Made by a program: the position numbers and the translations under genes
The notes under the pieces: model-generated
Databases searched by the model: none
Told to the model about the DNA's origin: nothing
The model's input: the letters and a program-made list of their open reading frames with translations, nothing else
In this document: positions 11,001 to 22,708 of the stretch, piece by piece
Numbering within the stretch: position 1 is the first letter of the stretch
Layout: each line of letters opens with the position of its first letter
Source: Sternotherus odoratus
Taxonomy: Eukaryota; Chordata; Testudines; Kinosternidae
Assembly (NCBI GenBank): GCA_032164245.1
Contig: JAVMKO010000001.1
Location: 77,745,892-77,809,891, forward strand
DNA: 64,000 nt
Direction of reading: 5' to 3'

Positions 11001-12529
11001 TGATGTTTTCTGCCACATCCAGTAAGCTCTAAGTGGGGACTGGCAACTGCTGTACCTCAAGAGATCAGGGAGAGGATGCCACTTCATTTATTTGGGCCTT
11101 TATATGCAATGACAGTCTCTACACCATGACTGGCCCTTTCATGGTGAGGGAAGCGTGGAAGATTATTTTTTTCTACTATCAATGAATGTAAACTAACTAC
11201 TTCTCTATGGCTTTTTTAAAATCACTTGACAAGATGTATGTAAGAGGTCAAAGAGCAGTATGGAGGCCCGTGGCTAAGGATACTAGTACCTCTTTGAAAT
11301 TAAAATAAGCAATGTCCATCTCAGGGCAGGGTGCAGGCATCATTAATGAGTCACCTTTCCTGCCCCAGAGGGCCATCACTGTGCTGTGGTTTGCCATGTT
11401 GCTCTATGGGGGTAAAGCTTTAAAGTTGTTTTTGAGATACTTAAAAGCAGGGGCTGGATTGGAGGAGAGGATGCAGAAGGGAGGAAATAAGTGAAAGTTC
11501 TATAACATCCCTTCTCATCACAACTGAGATTAGTAGATCTCACTGCCTCAGAGGCTAGCTCAGCCTCCTTTGGTATGCGCGTTCAGTGGAGTCCGGAAGG
11601 AGAGCTGCACCATCCAGTTCTCTTATCACAAACAGCACAGTACCTGACTAGGACATGTAAGGTCAGTTGGTAGAAAAATATATCCTATACTGGGCTGTAA
11701 GCTCAAACTAAGCAAAGTCAGATCCAGTGTATATACTTGAATAGGAGACCTTCAAGGAAAACTCAGATGCTGAAAGATTTAGTAGGGATTATTCAGTGAC
11801 TACTGATCCAGTGTTGCACGGAGGTGCTAGAGGTTGTTCTGCTGTCAGAGATGCTATCTTTCAGGTGAGATAGTAAACTAAGATTTGGACACATGTGACC
11901 ATTAGAGACCCCTTTTCCCAAGGTTACTGATGATAGTCACTTTGTTTCTGGCCAAGTTTGAATTTAGCTCAAATTTGACATTCTGCCTCCCTAACTTTCT
12001 CTTAGGAGTTTCAGTTGGATAGCTACTACTCCACTATTTAATGATGTTTGACACTTAATGGAAAACTGCTTTGCAAAATCATATTCTGATCACTTCAGGT
12101 AACTAGATAAATTACTAAAAGTTAGTATCCGAGAGGGTACTGCTATCTTGACACTACTTTGTTAGGATTCAAGGAACTAGCTCATGAAAACTAGAGTTTG
12201 AACAAACATTTAAAGTTGCTGCTGTAGCAAGTTTTATTTAACTGATTAAATTAAACCATATAAAGTAACTCATTGAAGGACTTTACTAAGTTGCCCTTAT
12301 AAAGGCCACCTCATTCTATTTCAGAGGTGGCTGTATTTCAAGGGTGCGTGAGAAACCCTTGTATATATGTAGCATGATCACTTTGAGATCTATAAATGTC
12401 CTTTTTTTCTTTTCTTAATTTCCTTGCCACCTCAGACCCTTTGGACAAGCTTTGAAGCCTCTCCTGGACTCCATTCAGATCCAGCCACCTGGTGGGAATA
12501 CCTTCCGCAGACATAATGGACAGAGCTAA
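8044..12529 (+). CDS. DESI1: DESI1, desumoylating isopeptidase 1 (coding exons 2-6; first exon not in view)
   Basis: Five exons with GT/AG borders: 8044-8065, 9065-9134, 9903-10012, 10831-10953, 12436-12529 (stop TAA 12527-12529). Phases join cleanly and give 138 residues plus one split codon, equal to human residues 31-168, so the full protein is probably 168 aa. DESI1 is a PPPDE-fold cysteine protease that removes SUMO from selected substrates and acts in cytoplasm and nucleus. Both catalytic residues are visible: His directly after GKQLDGIW (codon 9066-9068) and Cys in [15 protein letters not shown] (10862-10864). Other recognisable blocks are [33 protein letters not shown] and [20 protein letters not shown]; the end is a proline/glycine-rich tail ending NGQS. 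The first coding exon (about 30 residues, ending in LG before GKQ) was not recognised upstream, so intron 1 should exceed 8 kb. The neighbouring PMM1 supports orthology. No frameshift or missing key residue is seen. Confidence 0.95.
10300..10505 (+). repeat. SINE 3' part in DESI1 intron
   Basis: The segment CTTTCAGATGATATGTAAAACC followed by GTTCTGAC and AAGCCCAGGGCATTTCTCAC matches the conserved 3' tail seen in several amniote SINEs. A related CTTTCAGGTGAGATAGTAAA tail occurs at 11860-11880. The 5' limit is uncertain. Confidence 0.5.
11636..11930 (+). repeat. 5S rRNA-derived SINE in DESI1 intron 5
   Basis: The head matches the internal promoter region of 5S rRNA: ACTAAGCAAAGTCAGATCC and ACTTGAATAGGAGACC align with the 5S boxes AAGCTAAGCAGGGTCGGGCC and ACTTGGATGGGAGACC. 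It then continues into a SINE tail with CTTTCAGGTGAGA. This head structure defines SINE3/AmnSINE-type elements. It is old and diverged, so transcription is unlikely. Confidence 0.65.
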
Positions 12530-13450
12530 CACAAGTAGATGGATGTGCCCAGCCTCGCCACAAATCTACCAGATTTCTATTTTATAATTTTACATCAGCA
12601 TTGTCTCCCAGGAAATGAGCAGATGTTTTTTCAGATTTCCCAGGGAGATGACTTATCGGGTTTTATGTAGGACAATGCTACCAAAAAGATTGCCATAATT
12701 TCTAATAGCATTATTCTAACTTAAGGCTCTCTTGTCTGTGTACACTGACACTTTCTAAATAGTCGCCCTGTTGGAGATGTGGGAATTCATTCTATGGAGA
12801 CTGGAGAACCCATTACTCAATTTGAGGTACCCAAGGGAAGGCACTGGGTTAAGAGTCCTAGCAATCCTGTGCCAGACTTGCATCTTTTTTCTTTTTCCCT
12901 GCCCATATTATGGGATATTTGCTGCAGTCTGTAACAGAAAGATACAGTGAGTTTTGTAATACTGCAGTGGGTCCCCCAATATTAAAACCTTCTCACTATT
13001 CCATTAATGTTGTGTTGTTTGCTCAAGTAGAGAAGTTAACCTAACCTAGTCCGAACATTCACAGTGGGATAGTTACCGGGGAAAGATGTCCTCGCTGAAT
13101 AAAACCTGCTAGCCTCTCAGTATTACAGTCTTCAGTGACATTAGGTATGAGTTTGATGGTGGCTGCAGCAGAGTGTCACCACCAGCTTCATAATGCTAGG
13201 TCCAAGAATTAAGGGATGGAGGACAGGACATCTCCAAAAGATCAATATCCCTTTCAGTCAGGGGAAAATAAGGGTCAAGTAACAGCAAAATAAAGTGAAA
13301 CTTTTCCTTCTCCCTGTAGCAAGCAAGCTCATAGGTCCCTGTGCGGAACCCCTTGAAACTGACTACTTTTGTATGGGGCCTGTTCTTTCCCTGCTGAACC
13401 AGTGTTGTGTGTACAGTGAGGAAACATAATAAACAACATAAGCACTAAGG
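12530..13450 (+). other. DESI1: Probable DESI1 3' UTR with candidate poly(A) signals
   Basis: This sequence follows the DESI1 stop with no splice signal or coding potential I can support. Canonical AATAAA hexamers occur at 13099-13104, 13289-13294 and 13428-13433. The last is followed within about 60-75 bases by a G/T-rich stretch (around 13488-13505), making it the best candidate for the transcript end. The end point is an inference. Confidence 0.5.
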
Positions 13451-16400
13451 TCCTAGCCTTCTGTGACACCATAATCCTTTCCATAGCCGTTGAGTGTGAT
13501 GTCACAGATGAGTCTGATAAAATGTGTGAAGAAACAGCGGGTCAGCATTGCAGGAGCTGCTATCTGGTTTCCATGTAAATTTTCCCAAACTAAAGAAGAG
13601 AGATGGGCAAGACAAAAGCAGAACAGTCTCTAAATAGAATTTCTTCACTTTTCCACGGGGCATCAGGAACACTTCAAGGGAAACACATGCCTATCATTGG
13701 AAGTGGGGAAGGCTGAACAATAGGCCAAGGGCTGGGTCAGAACTGCACCCCCCCCCCCTGATTTAAGATTACTGCTTTCTCTCCATTTAACTCTCTTGGG
13801 GGTAGGAGATTAGGGAAAGGAAAGAAGGGGTACTTTGTATTATCTTTCCTTCAAGTATAGATATCCTCCCCCCATTGATTCACCAGCAACTGTATTTAGG
13901 AGAGACAATGCAAGAAAGATTGTCACAAGACAGTGGGAACTTTCCCCATAACCACTAGTGTTGCTGATATTCTGTAATGGGGAGTGCTTGGCCCAGGTCC
14001 TGCCAACAGGAGGACCTTGCATGTGCAGAACCCTTTTCTCAGTGACTTGTGCAAAGAACCGCTCCAAGCTTAGTCCAGACCAGCCTCAACCTTTTATCAC
14101 ACAGGTGCACAGGACACTTCCTAGGATCTTAAAGCAGTTGTGTCCTTGCTCTGTTAGGCTTCTACCATTGATAATAGTTCCAAAAGGATATCCTCTGAGG
14201 AGCACTTTCTGCTACACTTATTCAGTAACAGCTCTAAGTGTCTGGGAGGAAGAGGATGATTTTAGTTTGTTTGCTGTTGCCCTGCATGTTGTGTAGTCCT
14301 GTACACAAGTAGTGGGTGTAAAATGTGGTATCAGATCAGACTGATAAAGGTAACTGGTAACTACATGAGGTGGAGGGCAATGGTCAATACAACCCAGAAT
14401 GTGTTTCATTGTGTCATCTTCTCCTTGTAACATAACAGTCCTCTTCCTCAGCCCTTCATTGTGATGAATAGGGACTCCAGGTGGGGTAGAACATAAGCAG
14501 TGGGAGCAGATGCCCTTTAGAAACAGCTCCTGGCTTGCACAAAAGTTCCCAGAACCCAGAAAATTCATAGTCTGCAGAAACTGTTCTAAAGTGAATGGTT
14601 TCCAGCACCCTTCTTTCCCTGCTCCTCCAGAAGCACCAACAAACAGGTCTTTGCATTCCTCTGCTTTCCTATACTATGTCTTCCTGTCCAATCCTTCCTG
14701 TTGTATAAATGGAGACCAGCATACACCCTAGCAATGTATCCCACTAATTAGGCTTGAGCCTGGATCTTACTTGACTGCCCAGCAAACTTCAGGACCTTTT
14801 ACATCTTTTCTGGGAGGGAGGAGGGACGGGGAACAGATTCACCTTGTGTATTTTGGAATCTGCCGTCCCTTCGCCCTGTTAATCCCAGTACAGATAGTGC
14901 TGCTACTTTTTTAAAAAAAGTTACTGGACACAATATTACTCAGCAGCAGCTTCTGTTTGCCATCACTGTGGGACAGTCCCATTGTAGGGGGGAAACCCAG
15001 AAAGAGGCCCGAGTTCAACACTAACACTGGGCTCCTTGATAAATGAATTACATCAAAGGGAGCCCCCTCTGCCCCCAACCAATTAACACGGTTGCATAGT
15101 GAGACCCAACCCGATGCTCTGTAGGCTTATTAGTAGCTCACTCCCTCAGATGGGTTATGTATAAATTGCAGACGCGTATACTCAGCATTCCACCCACCAA
15201 CACTTATTTATAGGTATATAAGAGAGAATGATAAAGAAATATGTAAATGTATGTAAGTAAATCACTTCCAGTGAGTTGACTAACAAAGGGGCAGGGAAAC
15301 TTAACCTTTTCTCTTGGAAGAGAGCAGAACCCCTTTGCCCCAACTCTTGTTTTCTGTCTTGTATTTCTGGGGTTCCCCTCAGTGCTGCTGAACAATGCCT
15401 GGAGGGAGGAGATGCATTTTTACATTAAAACAATGTCATCTCTCGGCAGAAAGTGCTGTTTGGTTTATTCTCTTTTTTTCCCCTATTGCAATAAACAGAA
15501 CTAGAGTATGTTGTGCTGTGTTACTTCGTGTGTCGACACAGCTCCTGAACAGAAGCCAGTGGCTAGAGCCCCATCAGGGCCTGATTGTCAATACCACGAT
15601 GTGAGTTGGGAAACTGCCCCAGCCATTCATGCCATTTGGCGATACTGAAGGGAGTACTGGCTGCCTCACTCTAGTAGAGCTGGTCACAAGCAGCGTCAAG
15701 TCTGGGGACAGTGCTTCCATGCACACCCTGCTCCTGCAGCAGGGCTACTTTCCTTGATGCTTGACAGAGCTCTGAAGAGCCTGTCAGTGCTGCTAAACAG
15801 GGGCTGGATGGAGGGGGGCACTCTTCGGCCCTCACTTGAGTAAGATATCTTCATAACATTGCATGGATGGGAAAGAATAAAACCTCCAAATCTTTGCTGC
15901 TGGAGGAGGTAAGCTGAGTTAAGACAGAGGAAGAGAGGGGCTGGGCAATGAGGATGCCTAGTCTGGAACCTCCTGAAGCTACTTTAGTTATCTCAGTGTT
16001 TTGAATGAAAAATATCAGCCAAGTATTTTGTTTTTTTAAATAATAGGGAGTTCCACTGCCTGGCTTTCCTTGCAGAAGCCGGGGAGAGATTGCACAGAAT
16101 ACCCACCTCATCCTAACACATTCATTGCTTTATAGGAATTCCTGTGCTCCCATCAACACGGCTCTGGGGGAAAAGGAAAAATTCCTTCCCAATTGTAGTT
16201 AGTGATCAGTTCACCTCTCAAGAGTGCAGGCAAGTTATCATGCTTCAGCATCTCTCCCCATAAATTCATAGCACATTAATGACAGTGATTGTGCCCACCT
16301 CTCCCCCTTAATGCTAAGAAGCTGGTTTCTGCTGATATTTTAAAGGATAAAGAATTTCAAACAGTGGTCAGAGTCAGGATTGCAGTTGCGTTGGTGGCTA

Positions 16401-18402
16401 CACAGGAAATGTAGATTCATGCATGGGAAAGCTGGTCTTAATTATTAGCTATCAGCCGTGGCCTCAAGGAGAACGGACACTTATTCCAAAGGGAGAATGC
16501 CAGCAGATAGTGTCCTGTAACAAGCAGCATGGACTGCTTTTATGCCAACAGCAGCTGCTGAAGAGGGAATGTATCAAGGGATCTCTAGCCAGACAGGTGG
16601 TTTGGTTGGGCTTCAAAGCGTTCAGTAACTACAGAATGACAGACAGTTTGCCCAGGGCAAGTACAGCCTTACTGCAAGCCCATATTGTAGAGGGCAAATT
16701 CCTGTTGCCAGGGGGAAGAGGGATGTGAGCATTCCTCCTAGCTAGCTGGTACTAAACAGTACACAGGATGGTTAGAGAGCGGTTTGGACTCTCCATACAG
16801 TCTTGCAAATAGGTGTCCAAAATAGTATGAGGGAGACAGATTTGGAAGAATATAACAGGCCAAATTCATCCCTGGTGTGACTCTGTCAATTTTGAGGGGT
16901 GAAGTCAGTCTGACATCTGTTTATAGGAGTGAGAGATGCAAAATCCTGACAAAATGCCAACTCACTTGCAGTTGCTACAACAAGCCACCTCTAGATGGCA
17001 CTGCTATTTTGTCTCAGGGTTATGTAACTCGCATTCCCTGCAAACGCTTTGGGTCTCATGCTGCTGCTGTTGCAAAGTCCGACTGGAAAATGCCAAGTGG
17101 GAAGCGGTGCCTGAAGCTCATGACCATCCAATGTCTGTCTGGTGGCCTGTGTGATTGAAGGTAGTTCATTTCTAGTCCTCTTCCTAGAGGAACAGATCTC
17201 CACACAAACTACTATCGCTGCAGGCCCTCTTCTTGGTCTCAGAGATGCCAAGGAATGAAGCCTGCGCATAGAGTCTAAATTTACCAAGGCAGCCTCTTCG
17301 TATTAAGCCCAGGGCTAAGACACATTTGTGGCCCTGCACTGCTACTGCTGTACTAGTTTGTGAGTAAAGCGAGGTCTCTAATCTCCCAAGCCACATCCCT
17401 TTCATCTAGGTGAGATTCACTTTGTAAGAACCCAGGCTGGAAGGCTCTGGAGACCAACAACAGTAGCTGAGCACTTCCTCCTGAAAGCAACAAGCACAAG
17501 GAGAACTGAAATGACAATGGCAAGGACTTGGAGAACACGTATCGCCAGGTACTCTAAACCACCGAGACAGCTGTGGTTTCCCAGAGTGTGAGTGTTCTTT
17601 CATCCACAATTGTTTCCCCTGCCCATGGCTCTGCCATCTCATTCAGCATCTCTGGAGGTTTCTAGTTGTGAGGAGACCAATCAAAAATAAATTAAAGTCA
17701 ACTCAGTCTGAGCAGACCTCAAAATATTTTCTGAGGCTTAAGAGGGTTGGGACCAAAAGAGAAACGATCTAAAGGCTAAATGGAACGGTGGAGCAGAGCA
17801 CAACTTGCAGAATCTGTAACAGCGATGCCAAAGCACAGGCAAGAAAGAGTCCGACTTGGCTCTCAGTCGGGCAGGTTGAGATGACGGGGCTGGCGGTCAG
17901 GAACTGCATCTTTTAAAACCGAGAAAGTCTGATAACAGGTCAGACAATGCTAGAGTTCGTGAGAGAAAGTGGGGACTGCTTGAACTAGGATGAGAGGGGG
18001 CAACGGAGGTATTCTGTGGCTACGCTGAAATAAAACAGTATCTGTCCAATCATGGCTGTGCCTGGCTACACAAGGGGTTTGCTCTGATGCAGTTATACTG
18101 GCAGCTGGCCGCTGATGGCTATACCCAGGGGCCAGCCTTAGCTACGCTTCTTCCATTGAAACGAATCGCAGGCGTGGGGCTAAATGCCCTGCACGGCTTT
18201 GAGAGTCTCAGCCAAAGAGAAGTCAACAGTCTGACAAAAAAGCCCTTTGTTTCTCAGTTCCTCAACTGTCACTGGCTTGGGATGTCACCATGTTCCCAGC
18301 TCTCCAGTCACCTCAGGATAGGTGCCCATTGCAATCACATGCAGCCAAACCTGAGGTAGCTTTAACACCAATAGCAGTGATGTCACAGCAGCATGGGCTA
18401 GC
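13451..18402. other. Intergenic DNA between DESI1 and PMM1, no gene found
   Basis: Short ORFs here have no recognisable domain. A fragment at about 16160-16195 (GGAAAAATTCCTTCCCAA) resembles an antisense CR1 3' region. A C-rich tract lies near 13750. Nothing else is supported. Confidence 0.5.
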
Positions 18403-18410
18403 CGCCAGAG

Positions 18411-19349
18411 CAGTGGTCCTCAAACGTTTTGTATTGGTGACCCCTTTTGAACACCAAGCCTCTGAGCGCAACCCCCCTTAGAAATTAAAAACATTTTTGA
18501 TATTTAACACTATATTAAATACTAAATTTAAACCCTATTGCTTCAAATGAATTTACCTTTTCTCGTTGCTTTTAAATTGAGACAAACATTTTTACTGAAT
18601 TAAATATAAGTGGAAAAGTTATTTTTAAGTAGAATTTTATTTTAATACGTGACAGCTCGGGGCTGACAACCCTGCATGTGCTCCTGGCTGATAGCCCTCA
18701 ACATGGCTGGGCTCCGCCTGACAACCCCAGTACAGGGGTCGGGGCTCAGAGTGTCCTGGATGCCCCAGCTCAGGGCTCAGCCCCTCTCCTGGTTGGAGTC
18801 AGGTCTTGCAACCCCGCGTGGCGGTTGGACTCAGGGATCACAGCTCCACACCTGGCCGGAGCTCACCGCCCCACACCTGGCCGGAGCTCACCGCCCCACA
18901 CCTGGCCGGGGCTCACCGCCCCACACCCGGCCAGGGCTGGGGTCAGAGCTCGCAGCCCCACACGGTGGTTAGGGCTCGCAGCCTGGCTCGGGGCTCGCAG
19001 CCACACCTCCCTGTCAGGGCTCACAGCCCAGCACAGGAGTCGGGGTTCACAGCCGTGCACCGGGGTCAGGGCTTGGAGTCATGTGTCCCTGTTGGGGTCG
19101 GGACTCACAGCCTAGCACAGGGGTTGGGGTTGGGACTCATAGCCGCATGCCCAGGTCGGGGCTTGTAGCCCCGCAGCTCCACACAGGGGTCAGGGCTTGC
19201 AGCCATGAGTCGCAGTCGGGGCTCACAGCCCGGCACAGGGATTGGGGCTCGCAACTTGCAGCCTCGCGCTGGGATTGGGGCTCGCGACCCCCCACATAAT
19301 CATGTCGCGACCCCACAAGCGGTCGCAACCCCCAGTTTGAGAACTAATG
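18411..19349. mobile_element. hAT-Charlie-like element carrying a minisatellite
   Basis: The left terminus CAGTGGTCCTCAAACG and right terminus GTTTGAGAACTAATG are inverted repeats. The 8-bp target duplications are CGCCAGAG (18403-18410) and CACCAGAG (19350-19357), 7 of 8 identical. From about 18655 to 19290 the interior is a tandem array of roughly 25-35-bp units with the core GGGCTCACAGCCC/GGGGCTCGCAGCC. The overlapping ORFs in this array are repeat artefacts. No transposase is present. Confidence 0.85.
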
Positions 19350-19357
19350 CACCAGAG

Positions 19358-21431
19358 TAATTAGCTAGAATCCTGGATGTGTTTGTACAGCCTGCACCGA
19401 AGCCCATGGTGCTGTTATTGCTGCCAGGACTCACTCTAGATAGATCAAAGCTAGCTTGGGTATGCTTACATGTGCAGCAGTCACACCTCCCACTGCAGGG
19501 GTGACATACTCTCTTCCAGACTAGATACGCCCTGAATGTCTAGGTAAAGCATAAGCAGGTCTGCATTATGGAACATAAAAAAGGGGGCTCAGGGAAGAAA
19601 TGAAACTCTGATTATTGTTTTCCTCTTTGCAGATCACCTTTAATTACAGAGAGACAAACCTTCAATCCCAACAGATAACGATGACAAACAACCCGGTCTG
19701 AGGATTCTAAATATGAGTGCGTCCATCTAAATTCCTGCACAGCTGTTAGGAGAAGGCCACATTAGTGCAAAGCCAGTTTCTTCTAGAACTTGCCTGACAT
19801 GCGCTCATCTTCACTACCAAAACACACACACCGTTTGGGGTTTCTTAATATAATAACTCTTATCTTGCTGTAAAATCCCAGTGAAAACAAAGGAGAGGCA
19901 GTTTTCACCAGGATGTAACTAAGGAAGGTCAACACTATACCCCTCAACCCACCTTGAGCTTGCCTAGCTACACTGCAGTGAGAACTATAGAGCCTTGTCT
20001 CCACTAGGATTTTACAGTGATATAGCTTATGTGCATTAGTGAGCTAACCCACAGGGTGAAGCTAAACAGGAACAAGGCATTCTTATTCTAGAATAACAGT
20101 GTCCACACAGAAAGTTAATCAGTAATGACTCCATGTGTAAACAAGCCCATAGTTAGAGCATGGTCTTTGACCTACATAAACATACAGCCACCTAACTGCA
20201 TGCCAGTCACACTACACAGCTTTCTAGTGTACCTGGGGATCACGTCCCTTAGCTAAACCCACATTTCCACCCTGGCAGAACGTGATTGTCATAAGCAGGC
20301 TATGGCACAATTAGAACAGAGAGAACCCTGTAGGCCAGACATAAATCAACTGTGAGAACACCAAAGCCTGGGGAAATACAGTAGATGACCCAGCCCCCTG
20401 CAACTCCACTCCCCAGCCTTTGGAACAGAGGAGTCCTGCTCACATCTCTCACATAGTATGTTACCAGTCAGAGCAAATGGACAGTAGAGTAGAATAGACT
20501 CCTCCAAGGGAGGGATTAAAAAATCAGAGATTAAAGCACGCAAAGACATTAATGGGGATGATGTGGGGAGGGGCTCTTGGAAATGCAAAGGGGAGGGGTG
20601 GAAATCAGATGGGGAGTGTCACATTCTATGCTGAAGCCTAGAGGCTAACCTACCCATATACCCTCCCAGTTCATCCCAGTCCCACCTGGATTATTCCAGT
20701 ATACCAAAGTGATAAGAAAATAGCCCAGACCAAGCTCACCTTTCAGAATCTGACCTCTTCATCTCCTGCTCCTCAGGAGAGAACAGTAGCTGTGGCCATG
20801 GGTAAACGGAGGGAGAACAAAGTCTGTGCGCACACATCTTGCACAAGCCAAGGCCTTCTGTATATGAAGATGGTGGGTATGTCTCTGTTTCCCTTGCTGT
20901 GTTTCCTTGGATACAGAGCAGCCCAGGGACCCTGAGTCCCTCATTAGTCAGTTTTACAGGAGGGTTAACTAAGTGCATTTGAAAGCACCTGATATTCATT
21001 CTGTCCTGGTTGCTAATTATCAAGGGTCTGTCTTCTTTAGTAAAGAGGCAAGGTCAGACTTTCAGTGTTATTGGAATTATCCCGCTAAGAGTAAAGCTTG
21101 TTTATCCGAGAGCCAGCCCTTTCTCCTGGGCTGGTCTAAGACTGTGGAATAAACTCCCCCCAGGAACTAAGGACCATCACAAGCCTCTGTATCTTCTGCT
21201 CCAAGTGACCAGTCTGTTTCTTTGACCTGCCTTCTCTAACAAGCACATAGCAGCAGGTATATAGAGATCAAAGCGAAAGCTACCAAAAGCAAGACACTCC
21301 ACTACACACCCTTCTCCTGCTGGGGAGAGGATAAGAACAGCACATGACAGATGTGTAGTCACGTTGCTTAATGCACCACTGGCAGGCACTCAGATACAAG
21401 CACAGTATAAGAACTTCTACAGAAAATTCCA
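19358..21431. other. Intergenic DNA, no gene found
   Basis: A segment at about 19990-20150 (CCTTGTCTCCACTAGG to CCATGTGTAAACAAGCC) looks like a small palindromic-ended MITE. At 21085-21225 a frame reading LRLWNKLPPGTKDHH resembles the C-terminal end of a LINE ORF2, but the match is short and from memory. Confidence 0.35.
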
Positions 21432-22708
21432 TAAGGACATAAGAATGGCCGTACTGGGTGAGACCAAAAGTCCATCCAGCCCAGTATCCTGTCTACCGAC
21501 AGTGACCAATGCCAGGTGCCCCGGAGTGAGTGAACCTAACAGGTAATGATCAAATGATCTCTCTCCTGCCATCCATCCCCCTCTGACAAACAGAGGCTAG
21601 GGACACCATTTCTTACCCATCCTGGCTAATAGCCATTAATGGACTTAACCTCCATGAACTTATCCAGTTCTCTTTAAACCCTGTTATAGTCCTAGCCTTC
21701 ACAGCCTCCTCAGGCAAGGAGTTCCACAGGTTGACTGAGCGCTGCATGAAGAACAACTTCATTTTATTTGTTTTAAACCTGCTGTCCATTAATTTGATTT
21801 GGGGGGCCCTAGTTTTTATATTATGGGAACAAGTAACTAACTTTTCTTTATTCACTTTCTCCACACCACTCATGATTTTATATATCTTTATCATATCCCC
21901 CCTTAGTCTCCTCTTTTCCAACCTGAAAAGTCCTAGCCTCTAATCTTTCCTCATGTGGGGCCTGTTCCAAACACCTAATCGTTTTAGTTGCCCTTCTCTG
22001 AACTTTTTCTAATGCCAGTATAACTTTTTTTGAGATGAGGAGACCACATCTGTATGCAGTATTCAAGATATTGGTGCACCATGGATTTATATAAGGCCAA
22101 TAAAATATTCTCCATCTTATTCTTTATCCCTTTTTTAGTTATTCCTAACATCCTGTTTACTTTTTTGACTTCTACTGCACACTGTGTGGATATATTTAGA
22201 GAACCATCTATGATGACTCCAAGATCTTTTTCCTGATTAGTTGTAGCTAAATTAACCCCCATCATATTGTATGTATAGTTGGGGTTATTTTTTTCCAATG
22301 TGCATTACTTTACATTTATTTATATTACATTTCATTTGCCATTTTGTTGCCCAGTCACTTAGGTTTGTGAGATCTTTTTAAAGTTCTTCACAGTCTGCTT
22401 TGGTCCTATCTTGAGCAGTTTAGTATCATCTGCAAACTTTGCCACCTCACTGTTTATCCTTTTTTCCAAATCATTTATGAATAAGTTGAATAGGATTGGT
22501 CCTAGTACTGACCCTTGGGGAACAACACTAGTTACCCCTCTCCATTCAGAAAATTTACCATTTATTCCTACCCTCTGTTCTCTGTCTTTTAACCAGTTCT
22601 CAGTCCATGAAAGGATCTTCCCTCTTATCCCACGACAACTTAATATACATAAGAGCCTTTGGTGAGGGACCTTGTCAAAGGCTTTCTGGAAATCCATGTA
22701 TGTGCATA
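21432..22708 (-). mobile_element. CR1 LINE, antisense, 5'-truncated
   Basis: Read on the minus strand it encodes [34 protein letters not shown] and [14 protein letters not shown] (reverse-transcriptase motifs), then downstream CR1 3' ORF pieces (KVQRRATKTIRCLEQ, KEKLVTCSHNIKTR) separated by stops and frameshifts. The 3' end (plus-strand left) is GACATAAGAATGGCCGTAC. Confidence 0.92.

Noticed and set aside
11636..11930. Functional 5S rRNA gene
   Set aside because: Only the internal promoter region is recognisable, with many substitutions and a SINE tail; no full 5S sequence.
18676..19168. Overlapping plus-strand ORFs of about 100-145 residues with THP-rich repeats
   Set aside because: They are translations of the hAT minisatellite in several frames with no start context or domain.
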